Assembly: GCF_902804475.1 (NCBI RefSeq)
Contig: NZ_CADCSU010000174.1
Span: 1-54,655 of the forward strand
Source: Flavobacterium bizetiae
Lineage (GTDB): Bacteria > Bacteroidota > Bacteroidia > Flavobacteriales > Flavobacteriaceae
Direction: 5' to 3'
Length of the DNA: 54,655 nt
Within the stretch, counting starts at the first letter, position 1. The number at the start of each line of letters is the position of its first letter. The notes beneath the pieces are model-generated. The model did not search any database. It saw only the letters and a list, made by a program, of their open reading frames with translations, and was not told the origin of the DNA. Below are positions 8,073 to 15,638 of the stretch, one piece after another. The translations under genes and the position numbers were made by a program.

Positions 8073-9344
8073 ATGGAAGAATATGGAAAGATATTGATTA
8101 TCGCTACGCCTATTTTTTTAGTATTAATTATAATCGAAAAAATATACGGCATTTATAAGAAGGACGACACCGCTCCTTTGATCGATAGCGTATCAAGTAT
8201 TAGTTCCGGAATTACCAATTCTGTAAAAGATGTTCTGGGATTAAGCCTGACTTTTATCTCTTATGAATGGATGGTTTCTAAAATTGCCATTTACCATCTT
8301 GAAGCCAATGTTCTCTCTTATTGTATTGCCTTTTTTGTGATCGATTTTTACGGTTACTGGAGTCATCGATGGGCACATCAAATTAATCTTTTCTGGAACA
8401 AACATGCGATTCATCATAGCAGCGAAGAATTTAACCTCGCCTGCGCTTTGCGTCAGCCTATTGCGAGTTTAGTTAATTTATTTACTTTTTTATTGATTCC
8501 TGCCGCCCTATTAGGCGTTCCCGCTTCGGTAATTGCGATTACTTTGCCCTTGCATTTGTTTTTGCAATTCTGGTATCATACCAAGCATATTAAAAAAATG
8601 GGGGTTCTGGAATACATTCTGGTTACTCCTTCGCATCATCGTGTACATCATGCTATAAACCCCGAATATTTAGATAAAAACCATTCACAAATTTTTATTT
8701 TTTGGGATAAGCTTTTTGGTACTTTTCAGGCTGAATTAGAAGATGTTCCGCCTGTATTTGGCATTACAAGACCGGCCAATACCTGGAATCCGATACGTAT
8801 TAATTTTCAACATTTGAGTTTGCTGATTAAAGATGCCTGGCGAGCCGAAAACTGGAAAGACAAACTTACGATATGGTTTAAACCAACAGGCTGGCGTCCT
8901 GAAAATTTTGACACTAAATATCCTGTAAATAAAATTGATAACGTATTTAACTTTGATAAGTACGGCACACAAAACTCGCAAAAATTAATTTACTGGTCTG
9001 TTGCACAGGTTTTAATTACACTTTTGTTTGTAACGTATTTGTTTGATAACATCGCTAAAATTGGTTTGCCCAATATTTTTATCTACGGTTTTTTTATTTT
9101 GATAACGATATATAGCTACACAGAGTTAATGGACAAAAGCAAGTATGCCATTTTTTGGGAGGGTTTACGCTTGGTAACTGCAATTGCAATTATTGCGTAT
9201 TATGGAGATTGGTTTGGCTTAAATCATGCTTTTTCTATGAGTAATTACATTATCATAAGTTATTTAAGTCTATCGTTTTTAATTACGGTTTACTTTGTTA
9301 CAATCGATTTCAAGACCCCCACCAACCAAATAATAAATTCATAA
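8073..9344 (+). CDS. Sterol desaturase / fatty acid hydroxylase family membrane protein
   Basis: This integral membrane di-iron enzyme of 423 residues has the three histidine clusters of the fatty acid hydroxylase superfamily: HRWAH (His98-His102), HAIHH (His111-His115) and HHRVHH (His188-His193). They sit between hydrophobic segments near the N terminus and around residues 130-165. The C-terminal ~130 residues add several more membrane helices beyond the catalytic unit, so the protein is longer than a minimal desaturase. Substrates are unknown; members hydroxylate or desaturate sterols, carotenoids or alkylglycerols. The next gene (YhhN family) starts 7 bp later. YhhN proteins can act on ether lipids, so a linked lipid role is plausible. 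The annotated ATG follows a TATATTTG box. Confidence 0.88.
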   Translation: MEEYGKILIIATPIFLVLIIIEKIYGIYKKDDTAPLIDSVSSISSGITNSVKDVLGLSLTFISYEWMVSKIAIYHLEANVLSYCIAFFVIDFYGYWSHRWAHQINLFWNKHAIHHSSEEFNLACALRQPIASLVNLFTFLLIPAALLGVPASVIAITLPLHLFLQFWYHTKHIKKMGVLEYILVTPSHHRVHHAINPEYLDKNHSQIFIFWDKLFGTFQAELEDVPPVFGITRPANTWNPIRINFQHLSLLIKDAWRAENWKDKLTIWFKPTGWRPENFDTKYPVNKIDNVFNFDKYGTQNSQKLIYWSVAQVLITLLFVTYLFDNIAKIGLPNIFIYGFFILITIYSYTELMDKSKYAIFWEGLRLVTAIAIIAYYGDWFGLNHAFSMSNYIIISYLSLSFLITVYFVTIDFKTPTNQIINS

Positions 9345-9351
9345 ACCGCTT

Positions 9352-10029
9352 ATGAGAAATGCTACCTTTTTTAAGATCTATATAGCTTTTAGTATTCTAT
9401 ATCTCATTGTTTTGTTTACAGGACATGAAAACCTCGACCTTTATCTAAAACCTGCTTTGATACCTTTGTTAGGTTTTGGAGTTTATTTTCATCGAAAATT
9501 TCCATCCAAAAATATTCTTTTAAGTGCTTTGCTTTTTTCCTGGATTGGAGATGTTATTTTACTTTTTGCCGACATTGCCGAAATCTATTTTATACTAGGA
9601 TTGCTCTCTTTTTTAATTGCACATTTATCTTATTGTGTTCTTTTTAATAAGCAGATCATTGGAGAAATTCAGATTAATAAAATTCTTTTTGCAGTGGGAA
9701 GCCTTGTCATTGCTTTTTACTTGACAGCAATGATTTTGGTTTTGATACCAAGGCTGGGCGAATTAAAAATACCTGTTATTATCTATGCTGCAGTAATTTC
9801 GACGATGCTATTATTTGCTTTTAATGGTTACTTAATCTGGAAAAAACCGGGCGCTTTGTACATCTTTTTGGGAGCTGTAGCTTTTGTTGCTTCAGATAGT
9901 ATTCTGGCATTTGATAAATTTTATGCACCAATCCAGAAAAGTTCGTTTTTTATTATGCTCACGTATCTTGTGGCACAATATCTGATTGTAGTGGGTATTA
10001 TAAAACTAAATACCAAAAAAGCAGATTAA
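9352..10029 (+). CDS. YhhN-family membrane protein (lysoplasmalogenase-like)
   Basis: This 225-residue, very hydrophobic protein has about eight predicted membrane helices. It has the YhhN-family features LKPALIPLL and SWIGDVILLF near the N terminus and GAVAFVASDSILAFDKF near the C terminus; the conserved Asp residues in the last two lie in membrane segments. Characterised members of this family (TMEM86B and a Legionella homologue) hydrolyse the vinyl-ether bond of lysoplasmalogen. Activity in this protein is not shown by sequence alone. It starts 7 bp after the desaturase-family gene, so the two form an operon. Confidence 0.85.
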   Translation: MRNATFFKIYIAFSILYLIVLFTGHENLDLYLKPALIPLLGFGVYFHRKFPSKNILLSALLFSWIGDVILLFADIAEIYFILGLLSFLIAHLSYCVLFNKQIIGEIQINKILFAVGSLVIAFYLTAMILVLIPRLGELKIPVIIYAAVISTMLLFAFNGYLIWKKPGALYIFLGAVAFVASDSILAFDKFYAPIQKSSFFIMLTYLVAQYLIVVGIIKLNTKKAD

Positions 10030-10033
10030 TAGT

Positions 10034-10190
10034 AGCCCGTGGATTTAGCTGGTAAAACTGATTTACGCTGATTTTTTTTAATCTTTAATTATTATAATCT
10101 GTGGCAAAAATGCCTGACAGGTTAAATGATTTTTTTTCTCGCAGATTTGGCAGATTTTTTGAATCTTTTTAATCCTGTAATCTGTAGCAA
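10034..10190. repeat. Compound CTGTGG/CAGATT dispersed repeat
   Basis: The intergenic stretch carries CCCGTGGATTTAGC, GATTTACGCTGATTTTT and AATCTGTGGCAAAAA, then CTCGCAGATTTGGCAGATTTT, GAATCTTTTTAATCCTG and TAATCTGTAGC. These are imperfect inverted words of the family at 5923, 13465 and 52482. The upstream part of a longer open frame (from 10126) runs through this repeat and is not a real coding extension. Confidence 0.6.
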
Positions 10191-10248
10191 AAATTTAAAA
10201 TTAGTAAAAATTCGTGATATTGGTGACAGGAAGAATCAAAAACACTTT

Positions 10249-10256
10249 TACATTTG
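10249..10256 (+). promoter_or_regulatory. -7 box upstream of the small lipoprotein gene
   Basis: TACATTTG matches TAnnTTTG and ends 22 bp before the ATG at 10279. A TTG lies 26 bp upstream, slightly longer than the usual -33 spacing. Confidence 0.55.
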
Positions 10257-10278
10257 TAGTACCAAAACTTTTAAAACC

Positions 10279-10731
10279 ATGAAAAAAATAGCTTTTTATA
10301 TCCTTTTAATAATTAGTGCAACTTCTTGTGTGAGTACGAGATCTACGTTGAAGAATGTTGATGACAATGCTCCTGATCTGGTTTTAAAGAGAAACAATAC
10401 GTTTGAAATTAAACTTTTTAGTACAGATAAAAAATACGGTTTTGATCCTGATTATCCGGTTAATATTTTCTTTAGAAATACAAAAGACGAAGCTTTAAAT
10501 GAAACTCGTTTTTTAAACGCTTTAGCGGGACCAAACGGAGAAAAAATAACTTATATCCGTTTAGAAACCTGTTGCCCTTTCCCTACCAAAAGAAGTGATA
10601 TGGGTGCAGGATTTTTGAATGTTTACGAATTGAAATGGGAAGGACAAAAGAAACCTGTCAAACTATATTTGAACATTTATGAAAAAGGAATTTTGATGGT
10701 TCCGATGGGATTGAGTTTGGCTAAGGAATAG
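10279..10731 (+). CDS. Small lipoprotein with CCPFPTK motif, unknown function
   Basis: This 150-residue lipoprotein has signal MKKIAFYILLIISATSC with Cys17 as the lipid site. The conserved-looking core includes KKYGFDPDYPVNIFF, RFLNALAGPNGEKITY and LETCCPFPTKRSDMGAGF. I recall homologues in flavobacteria carrying the name 2-dehydro-3-deoxyphosphooctonate aldolase. Nothing in the sequence supports an aldolase, and the name may have spread from the nearby kdsA. The start is fixed by the lipoprotein signal and by the TACATTTG box upstream; the frame is open further back only through repeat DNA. The tandem Cys-Cys suggests a disulfide or metal role (inference). Confidence 0.85.
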   Translation: MKKIAFYILLIISATSCVSTRSTLKNVDDNAPDLVLKRNNTFEIKLFSTDKKYGFDPDYPVNIFFRNTKDEALNETRFLNALAGPNGEKITYIRLETCCPFPTKRSDMGAGFLNVYELKWEGQKKPVKLYLNIYEKGILMVPMGLSLAKE

Positions 10732-10768
10732 TTTTATATCTAAGAAATTAATAAATAACAATACAGAA

Positions 10769-11089
10769 ATGTTAGGAACAACCCCATTAATTTTAATTAT
10801 TCTTCCTTTATTATTTCAAATTATAATTGGTAGAAAAGCAATTGGCGAAAGCATATCCCTAAAATTTGGTACTGTGTGCTTAATTAGCTTTTCAGCTCAA
10901 ATAGTATTATCTATAATAGCTTTTTATGTTGCCTCTTATAATTCTAATCTATATTTTGAACAGCATCCAGGTTCTGTAAGATGTGGCATGGGGTTTCTTG
11001 GTCTTATAATGCTGTCACTTTTGTTAACGATTATTTTGATAGTTGTTATAACAATTCAATACTTCATCAAGAGATCTTATGAAAAGTAA
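10769..11089 (+). CDS. Small membrane protein of unknown function
   Basis: This 106-residue protein has three hydrophobic segments: about residues 3-20 (TPLILIILPLLFQIIIG), 33-53 and 75-97. A short polar loop (NSNLYFEQHPGSVRCGMG) lies between the last two. It ends with a short basic tail (KRSYEK). No family recognised. It starts 37 bp after the small lipoprotein gene and could be in the same transcript. Confidence 0.65.
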   Translation: MLGTTPLILIILPLLFQIIIGRKAIGESISLKFGTVCLISFSAQIVLSIIAFYVASYNSNLYFEQHPGSVRCGMGFLGLIMLSLLLTIILIVVITIQYFIKRSYEK

Positions 11090-11389
11090 TTAAGCCCGAT
11101 TAAAACTACAAAACGGCTTTTACAATTTTGTTTCTTTTTACATGGCAAGGTTTTATTTGAATTTTCGTATGCAAAATTTAAAAGAGTTTGGTTTTTCCTG
11201 AAATAAAATAATAAAGTCCGTATTTATATTGTAACAAAAAAGTACGTCTTACAGAAAAACGAGACAAAGCAATAACATGATAATTATCATTTAAAGGTAT
11301 ATTGCAATGTTTTAATATTGTTTTTTTTTATAAGCCAATATGATTACGTATAAATTATCCTTCAGAACCCATAACCTCACTACATTTTT
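11090..11389. other. Intergenic stretch, no gene; contains a 14-bp palindrome
   Basis: No convincing gene is seen in this AT-rich stretch. It has a perfect palindrome ATGATAATTATCAT at 11277-11290, about 100 bp upstream of the structured RNA candidate. A 68-codon frame beginning at 11340 runs through the RNA element and is judged not to be a gene. Confidence 0.6.
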
Positions 11390-11533
11390 TAGCCGTGATA
11401 GCAGCGGAAATCATTTTTTGAGAAAACCTGTTTTTTCTGGTTTTGGCAGAGCGACCGGAGGAAGCTCCTGCAAAGACCAAGAAAAAAAGGGTTTAGAGAA
11501 AAATATTGCAGCGGATAGCGCGATTAGCTTCTT
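11390..11533 (+). ncRNA. Candidate conserved structured RNA, copy A (upstream of kdsA)
   Basis: The segment opens with TAGCCGTGATAGCAGCGGAA and closes with GCAGCGGATAGCGCGATTAG plus CTTCTT. The minus-strand element at 39320-39397 has the same two ends: TAGCCCCGATAGCAGCGGCA and TAGCGGAGAGCGGGATTAGC. Inside, CATTTTT can pair with AAAAATA, whereas copy B pairs CTTTT with AAAAG, an A-U for C-G compensatory change. The centre differs in length and contains its own hairpins (GGAG GAAG CTCC). This is the pattern of a folded RNA with conserved internal loops. It may belong to Rfam Flavo-1 or an undescribed relative; I could not test this. TACATTTTTT just upstream resembles a -7 box. Confidence 0.62.
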
Positions 11534-11575
11534 AAAAAAAACTTAAATCTTCATCTCGTATTCATAAATCATAAC

Positions 11576-11583
11576 TACCTTTG
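11576..11583 (+). promoter_or_regulatory. -7 box upstream of kdsA
   Basis: TACCTTTG is an exact TAnnTTTG match ending 20 bp before the kdsA ATG, as expected for a short 5' leader. It separates kdsA transcription from the structured RNA element upstream. Confidence 0.6.
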
Positions 11584-11603
11584 CACTGTCAAAAAATCAT
11601 ATT

Positions 11604-12422
11604 ATGAACATACAACATATTCCACAAATTAAGCATACTGAAAGCGGAAATTTCTTTTTATTGGCGGGCCCTTGCGCTATTGAAGGAGAAGAAATGGCTT
11701 TAAGAATTGCTGAAAAATTAGTTGGTATTACCGACAAACTTCAGATTCCTTATGTATTTAAAGGGTCATTTAAAAAAGCCAATCGTTCGAGAATTGATAG
11801 TTTTTCGGGAATTGGTGACGAAAAAGCATTAAAAATTTTAAGAAAAGTTTCTGAAACTTTTCACGTTCCTACTGTAACAGATATTCATACTAATGAAGAT
11901 GCTGATATGGCGGCGCAATATGTTGATGTTTTGCAAATTCCTGCATTTCTTGTTCGCCAGACTGATCTTGTTGTAGCTGCGGCTAATACAGGAAAAGTGG
12001 TCAACCTGAAAAAAGGACAATTTATGAGCCCTGAAAGCATGAAACATGCTGTACAGAAGGTATTAGATTGCCAAAACGAAAATGTAATGGTTACAGATCG
12101 TGGTACTATGTTTGGTTACCAGGACATGATTGTTGATTTTAGAGGGATTCCTACTATGCAACAATATGCATCTACGGTTCTTGATGTTACACACTCGTTG
12201 CAACAGCCTAACCAAACTGCCGGTGTTACGGGAGGAAGACCTGATATGATCGAAACTGTTGCCAAAGCGGGTATTGCTGTAGGTGTTGATGGTATTTTTA
12301 TCGAAACTCACTTTGACCCTGCTAATGCAAAAAGCGATGGTGCTAACATGTTGCATTTGGACTATTTTGAAGGTTTAATGACGAAGTTGGTTGCCATTAG
12401 AAAAACAGTTAACTCATTTTAA
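11604..12422 (+). CDS. kdsA: 3-deoxy-8-phosphooctulonate (Kdo-8-P) synthase
   Basis: This cytosolic enzyme (272 aa) condenses phosphoenolpyruvate with arabinose 5-phosphate to make Kdo-8-phosphate for lipopolysaccharide. Family features include LLAGPCAIEGEE near the N terminus, FKGSFKKANRSR for PEP and phosphate binding, VTDIHTNEDAD, LQIPAFLVRQTDLV, FMSPE, MVTDRGTMFGY and VTGGRPDMIE. The length is normal. Its own TACCTTTG box lies 20 bp upstream. The next gene begins 18 bp downstream and encodes an outer-membrane protein, so the two are probably co-transcribed. Confidence 0.97.
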   Translation: MNIQHIPQIKHTESGNFFLLAGPCAIEGEEMALRIAEKLVGITDKLQIPYVFKGSFKKANRSRIDSFSGIGDEKALKILRKVSETFHVPTVTDIHTNEDADMAAQYVDVLQIPAFLVRQTDLVVAAANTGKVVNLKKGQFMSPESMKHAVQKVLDCQNENVMVTDRGTMFGYQDMIVDFRGIPTMQQYASTVLDVTHSLQQPNQTAGVTGGRPDMIETVAKAGIAVGVDGIFIETHFDPANAKSDGANMLHLDYFEGLMTKLVAIRKTVNSF

Positions 12423-12440
12423 TTTTATAATACAATTGCA

Positions 12441-13343
12441 TTGAAAACAAATATTTTATTTTTCTTTCTGGTGTGTTTTTCACTAAACACGTTTGCTCAG
12501 GAAGAAATCGCAGTAGAAAGATACACAGCTCATAATAAAGGAAAATTCTTTGTATCGTGGGGAGGAAACAGAGAAAGTTATACTAAATCTGACGTGAATT
12601 TTAGAGGTAAGGATTATAATTTTACCGTTGCTAACATGAAAGCGCATGATAAACCAAAAGGATACCATATTGATTATGTAAATCCGGCGAACATGACGAT
12701 TCCGCAAACGAACTTTAGAATGGGATACTTCTTTAGCGATCATTACAGTGTTTCGATTGGTTGGGATCACATGAAGTATGTGATGACTCAAAATCAAACC
12801 GCTAATGTTACTGGTAATATTAATTTACCTGCTGATCAGGCTGGATCTTTTTACAACGGAGATTATAATAATACACCTGTAAATATGTTTTTATATGGTG
12901 CTCAGGAAGGTGGTATTCCGGGTGGTACTCAGGGAAATCCTCCTGCATTTTTAATGTACGAGCATACTGATGGTTTGAACTACATTAATACTGAGGTTTC
13001 AAGACATGATGATATTTCTAAATTGTTTGGTATTACTAATACTGATAAGGTTCAGATTAATTTAACTGAGGGTTTAGGTGCAGGACTTTTATATCCTAAA
13101 ACCAATACAACTCTTTTAGGAAAAGAACGTCATGATGATTTTCACATTTCCGGATATGGTTTATCTGCAAAAGCGGGAATTAACTTTACTTTCTTCAAGT
13201 ATTTCTACTTGCAAGGTGAGCTAAAAGGTGGTTACATCAACATGCAGGACATTAAAACTACAAGAAGTAATGATGATAGTGCTTCTCAGGACTTTTTCTT
13301 TTTACAAAGAATTATTGCTGTTGGAGGAATCTTTAGAATCTAA
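12441..13343 (+). CDS. Outer-membrane beta-barrel protein (TTG start)
   Basis: This is a 300-residue exported protein. No ATG gives a signal peptide; translation from TTG at 12441 gives MKTNILFFFLVCFSLNTFAQ, a clean secretion signal, so the TTG start is preferred. The mature protein has alternating aromatic and polar beta-strand patterns (NFRMGYFFSDHYSVSIGWDH, SGYGLSAKAGINFTFFKYFY) and ends in a strand with terminal FRI, as in small outer-membrane barrels. No specific family is recognised. It lies 18 bp after kdsA and is followed by a terminator, suggesting a two-gene unit linked to envelope biogenesis. Confidence 0.82.
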   Translation: MKTNILFFFLVCFSLNTFAQEEIAVERYTAHNKGKFFVSWGGNRESYTKSDVNFRGKDYNFTVANMKAHDKPKGYHIDYVNPANMTIPQTNFRMGYFFSDHYSVSIGWDHMKYVMTQNQTANVTGNINLPADQAGSFYNGDYNNTPVNMFLYGAQEGGIPGGTQGNPPAFLMYEHTDGLNYINTEVSRHDDISKLFGITNTDKVQINLTEGLGAGLLYPKTNTTLLGKERHDDFHISGYGLSAKAGINFTFFKYFYLQGELKGGYINMQDIKTTRSNDDSASQDFFFLQRIIAVGGIFRI

Positions 13344-13363
13344 TATTTCTTAAAATTATATTT

Positions 13364-13398
13364 AAAAATAGTTATCATTTTGGTAGCTATTTTTTTTT
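13364..13398 (+). terminator. Intrinsic terminator after kdsA-OMP unit
   Basis: AAAAATAGTTA pairs with TAGCTATTTTT (one G-U pair) around a short loop, followed by a run of eight or more T. Confidence 0.85.
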
Positions 13399-13430
13399 GC
13401 CTTTTATTTGTTGAGCTTAATAAAAAAATC

Positions 13431-13562
13431 ACGCAAAGTCGCAGAGCCGCAAAGTTTTTTTGTCTCACGCAGATTCAGAAGATTATAGCAGATCTAATTT
13501 AAGAAATTACTATTTATAATGATCTGCACGCATCTGCCTGAATCTTTTTAAAATCTGCGTGA
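13431..13562. repeat. CGCAGATT-type imperfect palindrome
   Basis: The outer arms TCACGCAGATT (13465-13475) and AATCTGCGTGA (13552-13562) are perfect complements. Inner arms GCAGATC (13488-13494) and GATCTGC (13521-13527) also match. Just before it lie GCAAAG-type words (ACGCAAAGTCGCAGAGCCGC). This intergenic element belongs to the same general class as the repeats at 10034, 49313 and 52482. Confidence 0.8.
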
Positions 13563-13599
13563 AATATAATTTTGAGATAAAATACCTTAAAACCAAAAC

Positions 13600-14283
13600 A
13601 TGAAAAAATCAAAATATTTATTTGTTGGCATTACATTTTTGTTGAGTTTTGGATGCGCTTTGTTTGTGGCAATGAAGGTTTTCCCGAACAATCCGTTTTC
13701 TAAAACAAAAAACAATACAGAAGTTTCGTTGCAGGATAAAATCCAGGATGGGGATCTTATTTTTCAAACTTCAGAATCAAGTCAATGCGAAGCGGTTCGT
13801 ATTGCTACTAATTCAAAATTTTCGCATTGCGGAATTATTTATAGTGTAAATGGAAATTTATTTGTTTTTGAAGCCGTTCAGCCTGTAAAACTAACGCGTC
13901 TCGAAGATTGGATTGCGCATGGAAAAGATCATAAATATCTCGTAAAAAGACTAAAAAATGCTGACCAAGTATTGACTCCTGCAACATTACAAAAAATGAA
14001 AGATTACAGTCAAGTATTTATGGGCAAAGAATATGATGCTTATTTTGATTGGTCGGATACCCGAATTTATTGTTCTGAGCTAATCTGGAAAATTTACAAA
14101 AATGGTGCTGGTATCGAATTATCAAAATTGAAACAATTAAAAGACTTTAATTTAAGTGATCCAAGAGTTCAAAAAATAGTAAAAGAGCGATACGGAAATA
14201 ATGTTCCTCTTGATGAAAAAGTGGTTGCACCATCAGATTTAGTGGATTCTGATTTATTGAAAACGGTAATCGATACGTATTAA
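13600..14283 (+). CDS. YiiX/YebB-like NlpC/P60-family cysteine hydrolase
   Basis: This 227-residue protein has an N-terminal hydrophobic segment (residues 5-27), either an anchor or an uncleaved signal. The rest matches the YiiX-like permuted papain-fold hydrolases: QDGDLIFQTS, then SKFSHCGIIY carrying a conserved His, and IYCSELIWKIY with the likely nucleophilic Cys. In permuted members the His precedes the Cys in sequence, as seen here. Substrates of the family are poorly known; some act on lipid or peptidoglycan-linked amide or ester bonds. It stands alone between a terminator-plus-repeat region and the histidine kinase gene. Confidence 0.83.
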   Translation: MKKSKYLFVGITFLLSFGCALFVAMKVFPNNPFSKTKNNTEVSLQDKIQDGDLIFQTSESSQCEAVRIATNSKFSHCGIIYSVNGNLFVFEAVQPVKLTRLEDWIAHGKDHKYLVKRLKNADQVLTPATLQKMKDYSQVFMGKEYDAYFDWSDTRIYCSELIWKIYKNGAGIELSKLKQLKDFNLSDPRVQKIVKERYGNNVPLDEKVVAPSDLVDSDLLKTVIDTY

Positions 14284-14471
14284 TCTTTCTTTATTAATTG
14301 GTACAGAAAAACATTTATAAGATTTTACTTCTGCATTATTTTAGTCAAAATTGTTATTCAACGAATTAAAGTGGTTTTAAACGAAAAACTCCTCATAATG
14401 TTAAAAATATAACATTAATGTAAAATTTTAATATTATTTTAGTAATGTAATTTCAAAATTAGGTTTAATCT

Positions 14472-15572
14472 ATGAACAATAGCGCACCTAACCTTACTAA
14501 AAAAACTGTTGATTTTTTCAATCAGTTTGAGGAATTTTTCGATTCTTCTCCAGATTTATTATGCGTAGCAGGATTTGATGGATACTTTAAAAAAGTAAAT
14601 CCGTCTGTATCGAAATTACTTGAGTTTACCGAAGAAGAATTGTTCTCGAAACCTATAAACGATTTTGTTTTTGAAGATGACAGAATAAGTACATCAAATG
14701 CCCGAAAAAATCTAACAAAGAAAATTGGACTGTATAATTTTGAAAATCGTTATGTAACCAAAAGCGGTAATATCGTTTGGTTATTATGGACATCGTTCCC
14801 GATACAAAAAGACAAGCTTGTTTTTGCTATTGCTAAAAATATTACGTTTAAAAAAGAGCTGGAACAAGAGCGCAATGCGCACTTAACTGAGCTTACTAAA
14901 ATAAATAATGAACTTAAACAGCTTACTTATACGACGGCTCATGATTTGAGATCTCCGGTAAATAATTTATTGGCCGTTTTTGATCTTCTGGATACTTCTA
15001 CGATTACAGATCCTGAAACGCTTGAACTGATTTCGATTATTGAAATTGCAACGCACAGCTTAAAAAAAACGTTAATTGATCATGTTGCTACTCTAGACAA
15101 AAAGAATGAGGAAGATAATCAACTGGAATTATTGAATTTTGATTCGGTTTTAAAAGAAGTTTTGTTTTCGATCAATTCTTTAATTCATAACTCAAAAGCA
15201 AAAGTTACTATTGATTTTTCTGAGGCAGAAACAGTTTTGTTTAATAAAACTTCTTTAAAAAGTATTTTTCTGAATTTGATCACAAACTCCATTAAATATT
15301 CTAAGCCTGGTTCTTTGCCTATTATTAATTTTAATTCGCATCGTTTTAACGGAAGTACACAACTTACCATTACAGACAACGGAATTGGTTTTGATATGGA
15401 AAAAGTAAAGGATAAAATTTTTGGATTACATCAGAAATTTAATTCGCGCAAAGACAGCAACGGTATTGGTTTGTATTTGGTTTACAATCATGTCACTAAT
15501 CTTGGCGGGCATATTTGTCTGGAAAGTAAACTTAATGAAGGCGCAAAATTCACCATTACTTTTAAGGATTGA
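14472..15572 (+). CDS. Cytosolic PAS-domain sensor histidine kinase
   Basis: This 366-residue orphan histidine kinase has no membrane segment. A PAS domain spans about residues 20-128 (PDLLCVAGFDGYFKKVNPSV to the FAIAKNITFKKELEQER linker). The phospho-acceptor is His157 in TAHDLRSPVNNLL. The ATP-binding domain has an N box (FLNLITNSIKYSKPG, Asn272), G1 (TDNGIGFD, Asp302) and G2 (NGIGLYLV). It should sense a cytosolic signal through PAS and phosphorylate a response regulator, but none is encoded nearby. It is flanked by unrelated genes and followed by a hairpin terminator. Confidence 0.93.
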   Translation: MNNSAPNLTKKTVDFFNQFEEFFDSSPDLLCVAGFDGYFKKVNPSVSKLLEFTEEELFSKPINDFVFEDDRISTSNARKNLTKKIGLYNFENRYVTKSGNIVWLLWTSFPIQKDKLVFAIAKNITFKKELEQERNAHLTELTKINNELKQLTYTTAHDLRSPVNNLLAVFDLLDTSTITDPETLELISIIEIATHSLKKTLIDHVATLDKKNEEDNQLELLNFDSVLKEVLFSINSLIHNSKAKVTIDFSEAETVLFNKTSLKSIFLNLITNSIKYSKPGSLPIINFNSHRFNGSTQLTITDNGIGFDMEKVKDKIFGLHQKFNSRKDSNGIGLYLVYNHVTNLGGHICLESKLNEGAKFTITFKD

Positions 15573-15590
15573 GTTTTAATTTAAACAAAA

Positions 15591-15616
15591 AAAGCTATGA
15601 GCAAAACCCATAGCTT
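15591..15616. terminator. Hairpin terminator between convergent genes
   Basis: AAAGCTATG pairs with CATAGCTTT, with A residues before and T-rich sequence after. It lies between the histidine kinase (plus) and M28 peptidase (minus) and could end both transcripts. Confidence 0.82.
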
Positions 15617-15638
15617 TCTGTATATTTTATTCTATAAT

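Noticed and set aside
10126..10278. N-terminal extension of the CCPFPTK lipoprotein
   Set aside because: It crosses a dispersed repeat and the TACATTTG promoter box and would place the lipoprotein signal inside the protein.
11340..11546. 68-codon open frame upstream of kdsA
   Set aside because: It runs through the structured RNA element shared with 39320-39397, has no recognisable protein features, and its conserved part matches on the nucleotide level with gaps not in multiples of three.
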